Source of the DNA: Microlunatus sp964244285
GTDB taxonomy: Bacteria; Actinomycetota; Actinomycetes; Propionibacteriales; Propionibacteriaceae
Assembly (NCBI RefSeq): GCF_964244285.1
Contig: NZ_CAXTHT010000002.1
Span: 124,001 to 188,000 of the forward strand
Length of the DNA stretch: 64,000 bases
Direction: 5' to 3'
In this document: in pieces, positions 60,683-64,000 of the stretch
Layout: the number at the start of each line of letters is the position of its first letter
Position numbering within the stretch: position 1 is the first letter of the stretch
The notes under the pieces: model-generated
What the model was told of the DNA's origin: nothing
Seen by the model: only the letters and a program-made list of their open reading frames with translations
Databases searched by the model: none
Program-made: the position numbers and the translations under genes

Positions 60683-63196
60683 TCAGCTCCGCGCCGCCCG
60701 GCGTGCGTCAGCCAGCACGGCGGCCGGTGAGAGCGGTCGGGTGCTGCCGAGCCGGACCGACATCGAGGTCCCCTGCTGGCGGGTGACGCGCAGCCGCACC
60801 CCCAGGCCCGGGGTCTGCACGCCGACGCCGGGCAGCTCACTGCGGAAGTAGCTGCGGGTGTCGTCGAAGAGCGGTTCCGCCGCGGCCCCCCACAGGTGGG
60901 TCGGCAGCCCGTCGACGTGCAGGGTGAGCGAGTCGGCCCGGCGCAACGAGAAGGGCGCGTCGTAGACCTGGATCCGGCCCCGCCAGACCCGGCCGTCCGG
61001 CGTGTGCCGGACGGCAGGGTGCGCGTCGATGGGCAGCACCAGCCCGTGGCCGGGATGCGCGCTGGTGTTGTTGTCGACGTAGCGGGTGTCCCAGTAGCTG
61101 ACGAGCAGCCCCGGCTGGTAGGGGAAGAAGTCGGCCTTCGCGGGGCGCTGCCGGCCGTAGCCGAAGCTGTACGGGCCGGTCCGCAGGTACGCGTCGTAGG
61201 AGACGTAGGAGCGGTAGGACGCCAGGTAGTACCGGTTGTAGCTGGTGGTGAGGGAGGCGCCGACGACGGTGAAGCCGTCGACGGTCCAGCCGTTCGCGCC
61301 GTCCTCCGCACCGTCGGCGAACACGGTGCTGCCGCCGCTGGTCAGCCGGAGGTCGTCGAGGTAGATGCCGGTGCCGGTGCTCGCGACCCCGCTCGCGTAC
61401 TGCAGCCGCAGCTGCACCGACCGGCCGTGGTAGGCCGACAGGTCGAAGCTGGCCGGGACCCAGCCGCCGCTGTCGCCCTCGATGGTGTTGCCCTCGTCCG
61501 GGTTGGTGATGGTGCCGGCCAGGGTGGACCAGCCGGTGCCGTCGTTGACCTGGACGTAGGCGTAGTCGCACGGGTCGGGACCGCAGTCGGTGATGTCGTA
61601 GCTGGTCTGGAAGCTCAGGATGGCCGGCCCCTCGCCGAGGGTGACCGAGCGGGTCAGGCTCCGGCTGAGGTTGTCCCCGGCGCCGCTCCACCACTGCCGC
61701 ACCCCCTCCGGCGGTGTGGGCAGCGGGGTGACGACCTTCGACGGCGGCAGCACCACCGCGAGCGCCTGTGGTTTCGCGCTCTGGTACTCGTGCGGGCCGA
61801 GATTGACGGATGTCGACGTCCCGGCCACGACGCGGGCGTAGTCGAGCCAGCCCAGCTGCAGCTTGTCCCAGGCGCCCAGGTCGGCGGGCCGGGCCCCGAT
61901 CCCGTCGTCGCCACTGGCGCGGGACCGGCTCTGCGCCATCAGGGTCCACCAGTCGACGGAGTTGTCGGGTCCGCCGCTGGTGTCGTAGTGGTCGGGCAGA
62001 CCGAGGTCGTGGCCGAACTCGTGGGCGAACACCGACAACCCGCCGTTCTCGGGCTGGATCGTGTAGTCGGCCACCCAGACGCCGGTGTCGCCGATCTCCG
62101 TGCCGCCGCCGAGGTTGCTCGCCGGGCCGGCTTGGCCCTCCCGGTTCTGGAACGCGCGCCAGCGGTGGGACCAGATGGCGTCCTCGCCGTGCTGGCGGTC
62201 GCCGTCGGCCTGGTCCTCCCCGGCGTGCACGATCTGGAAGTGGTCGATGTAGCCGTCCGGCTCGTCGAAGTTGCCGTCCCCGTCGTAGTCGTAGCGGTCC
62301 TGCTGGTCGAAGGAGGCGACGTCGGCCTTGATGTCGGCGTCACTGCGACCCGCCTGGTGCTGGTCGGCCACCCACTGGTCGAGGGCGTCGCGGAGCAGGT
62401 TCCAGGTGTTCGGGCAGACGTTTCCGGAGCAGACGGCGGCGTCGTTGCCGTTCGCGTCGGTCGGGTCGTCGTCGGAGCGTCCGTACGCGGCCTCGTTGTC
62501 GCGGACCCTCACCCAGTCGGTGACCTCGCCGTCGACGGAGTAGCGACCGGAGGACTGACGCTCGTAGTAGGTCTTGAGCGACTGCACGCCCTGGCCCTCG
62601 CCGAAGTACAGCTGGCGGTAGTGCGCGGGGCTGTAGTCGGGCTGCCAGAGCGTGCTGTTGTCCAGGTGGCGGTCGGGCTCGGGGATCTGGTTGTGCCGCG
62701 GGCCGTCGAACGTGGTCGGTCCCGGGATCGCCGGATTCGTGTCCTGGTCGGGATAGCTGGGGTCGCGCCCGTCCCCGAACTCGGCCAGCACGACGAAGAT
62801 CTTGTCGGTCCGCGGTCGGCTCAGCTGGACGAACGAGGGGATGGTCCTCGGCCGCACCGCCTGGCCGGCCCACAGCCGGGTCAGCTCGCGACGGGTGTAG
62901 GGCGCCGGCTTGGTGCCCACCTGGACCACATCGACGCCGTGCCGGTGCTGCACCGTGCGTTCGCCGGTGAGCACGAGGTTCAGGGCTCGCTGCCGCAGCC
63001 GCTGCTGGGCCGCCTCCTGCGGATCGCCCAGGTCGTCCGGCATCGGCGTGGTCTTGGCGGTCTGGGCCACGGGTCCCTCGCGACCGATCCCGCCGGAGGG
63101 CGAGGCCGGCGGCCGGGCGAACGCGGGGCCGCCGGGGCCGATCGTGAGGGTGGCGGCGATGGTCAGGGCCAGTAGCCCGGTCGTTGCTCGGCGCAC
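60683..63196 (-). CDS. Secreted M6-family metalloprotease (immune inhibitor A-like)
   Basis: An 837-residue exported protease. A signal peptide of about 28 residues ends near AFARP. The zinc site is HEFGHDLGLPDHYD (His392, Glu393, His396), preceded by an IPEPDRHLDN region and a calcium-like DYDGDGNFDEPDG loop. A beta-rich domain with SYDITDCGPDPCDY follows, resembling the MAM-like domain of immune inhibitor A. The GTG start has GGAGG at good spacing. Such enzymes degrade extracellular proteins and peptides. The gene is alone on the minus strand. Confidence 0.9.
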   Translation of the reverse strand: MRRATTGLLALTIAATLTIGPGGPAFARPPASPSGGIGREGPVAQTAKTTPMPDDLGDPQEAAQQRLRQRALNLVLTGERTVQHRHGVDVVQVGTKPAPYTRRELTRLWAGQAVRPRTIPSFVQLSRPRTDKIFVVLAEFGDGRDPSYPDQDTNPAIPGPTTFDGPRHNQIPEPDRHLDNSTLWQPDYSPAHYRQLYFGEGQGVQSLKTYYERQSSGRYSVDGEVTDWVRVRDNEAAYGRSDDDPTDANGNDAAVCSGNVCPNTWNLLRDALDQWVADQHQAGRSDADIKADVASFDQQDRYDYDGDGNFDEPDGYIDHFQIVHAGEDQADGDRQHGEDAIWSHRWRAFQNREGQAGPASNLGGGTEIGDTGVWVADYTIQPENGGLSVFAHEFGHDLGLPDHYDTSGGPDNSVDWWTLMAQSRSRASGDDGIGARPADLGAWDKLQLGWLDYARVVAGTSTSVNLGPHEYQSAKPQALAVVLPPSKVVTPLPTPPEGVRQWWSGAGDNLSRSLTRSVTLGEGPAILSFQTSYDITDCGPDPCDYAYVQVNDGTGWSTLAGTITNPDEGNTIEGDSGGWVPASFDLSAYHGRSVQLRLQYASGVASTGTGIYLDDLRLTSGGSTVFADGAEDGANGWTVDGFTVVGASLTTSYNRYYLASYRSYVSYDAYLRTGPYSFGYGRQRPAKADFFPYQPGLLVSYWDTRYVDNNTSAHPGHGLVLPIDAHPAVRHTPDGRVWRGRIQVYDAPFSLRRADSLTLHVDGLPTHLWGAAAEPLFDDTRSYFRSELPGVGVQTPGLGVRLRVTRQQGTSMSVRLGSTRPLSPAAVLADARRAARS

Positions 63197-63396
63197 GACA
63201 TCCTCCCTGGGCGACCCCCGCTGGCCCTCCAGTGCACGGACGAGTGCTCACCGTAACCGGCGGTGCTGACGAAAGACAGCTGTCGGTCGAGGTCAATTGG
63301 GCACTTTCGGCCCGGACCTCGCCCGGCGCGGTCAGGATCGCCTCACCGGGCCGTGCGGACGCAGGGTTGGGGGAGTCGGAACGAGGAGGAGGCGGC

Positions 63397-64000
63397 GTGA
63401 GGACCAGCGCTACCCCAGAAGTCGAGGACGCGACGACCGCGCTGGGCTGGGCGCAGCAGGAGCTGCCCGGTGCCGTCTCGACCTGGCTCCGGGCTCGGCC
63501 CTGGGCCGAGGTCTGGTCCGTGACGGCTCCCTCCGGGCGGTGGTGGCTGAAGGCCAACTCCGTCGCCACGGGCTACGAGCCGCGGCTGCTGCAGCTGCTC
63601 GCCGATCTCGGCTCCCCGCTGATCCCGGCGGTCCGCGTCCACCCGGATCAGCCCTGGTCACTGGTGGCTGACGCCGGGCGGCCGGCGCACGAAGCCGTAC
63701 GACGAGCCGCCGACCCGGTTGCGGCGCTCGACTTCTGGTGCGTGCTGCTGGCCCGCTACGCCGAGCTGCAGCGGGCCGTTCCCGCGGAGCAGCTGCGCGG
63801 GACCGGCCTGCCGGACGCCTCCGCGACGGCCCTGCCCACGTTGCTCGCGGAGCTGCTGAGCGAGCCGGACTGGCTGGCGCCGGCTCTTGCGCCCGACCTC
63901 GACGACGCGGACCGGGCCCGGATCCGCGGCTGTGGCCCCAAGCTCCGCGAAGCCGCGGCCGCGCTGGCCGACGGCATGCCCGCCACGCTGCAGCACGACG
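63397..64000 (+). CDS. Phosphotransferase (aminoglycoside/choline kinase-like) N-terminal part, truncated by window end
   Basis: This frame is open from a GTG at 63397, with AGGAGGAGG just upstream, to the end of the window, giving about 201 residues. WWLKANSVATGYEPRLLQLL resembles the N-lobe of the APH-type kinase fold, with the ATP lysine in WLKA, and VADAGRP matches the hinge of that family. The catalytic HGD loop would lie beyond the window. The substrate is unknown, and the class call is tentative. Confidence 0.6.
   Translation, partial: MRTSATPEVEDATTALGWAQQELPGAVSTWLRARPWAEVWSVTAPSGRWWLKANSVATGYEPRLLQLLADLGSPLIPAVRVHPDQPWSLVADAGRPAHEAVRRAADPVAALDFWCVLLARYAELQRAVPAEQLRGTGLPDASATALPTLLAELLSEPDWLAPALAPDLDDADRARIRGCGPKLREAAAALADGMPATLQHD

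Noticed and set aside
60896..63175. Long plus-strand frame opposite the M6 protease
   Set aside because: It has Val/Gly/Arg-rich shadow composition, and the opposite strand carries a complete protease with signal peptide and zinc site.

Overview
The window is a high-GC, gene-dense chromosomal segment of an actinobacterium. Many starts are GTG, ATGA/GTGA stop-start overlaps are frequent, and almost every real gene has long antisense shadow frames. From 27 to 60 kb the gene order rplM-rpsI-glmM-(coaA)-glmS-acpS-nnr-alr-tsaE-tsaB-rimI-tsaD-groES-groEL-sigma-guaB-guaB3 matches the conserved block I know from Mycobacterium and relatives. The GNAT-TsaE fusion and the general style make me lean to Propionibacteriales, but the genus cannot be fixed from sequence reading alone. 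No tRNA, rRNA, CRISPR array, integrase or transposase was seen.

Layout. 0-7 kb: 3' end of an ATP-dependent DNA ligase, a secreted subtilisin/sedolisin-like protease, Mn/Fe superoxide dismutase, and an ABC exporter pair. 7-13 kb (minus strand): a GAF/ANTAR-like protein; a tightly overlapping RNA-modification operon (trmB, truA, an RsmC-like methyltransferase, led by a small membrane protein); an ABC-2 exporter with a LolA-like secreted protein. 13-18 kb (plus): a two-component system, an unknown gene behind a CIRCE-like inverted repeat, and an ABC-F ATPase. 17.7-24.2 kb (minus): a five-gene MacAB-like export operon with adaptors at both ends and a DUF5666-type lipoprotein. 24.3-27 kb: a CDP-glycerol glycerophosphotransferase-like enzyme, a block of nested palindromic repeats, and citrate synthase.

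27-41 kb is largely housekeeping: ribosomal proteins L13/S9, amino-sugar and cell-wall precursor enzymes (GlmM, GlmS, Alr), CoaA, AcpS, Nnr, a DEAD-box helicase with an Arg/Asp-rich repeat N-terminus, and the t6A tRNA-modification operon. 41-47 kb carries genes not part of the conserved block as I know it: a cytochrome P450, a THUMP-like methyltransferase, and two tandem secreted metallophosphoesterases with DUF5648-type domains. Then follow groES-groEL under two adjacent CIRCE operators and a sigma-70 family factor.

50.5-57.4 kb holds the most interesting accessory module. An LLM-type flavin monooxygenase, amidohydrolase, MFS transporter and SnoaL-like protein lie on the minus strand. A flavin reductase and an FAH-family hydrolase lie on the plus strand. 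A TetR regulator sits between them. Both arms have near-identical 22-bp operators placed exactly between the -35 and -10 hexamers, so the module is probably one TetR-controlled regulon for oxidising and cleaving an unknown substrate. The window ends with guaB, guaB3, a universal stress protein, a secreted M6 metalloprotease and the start of a phosphotransferase-like gene.
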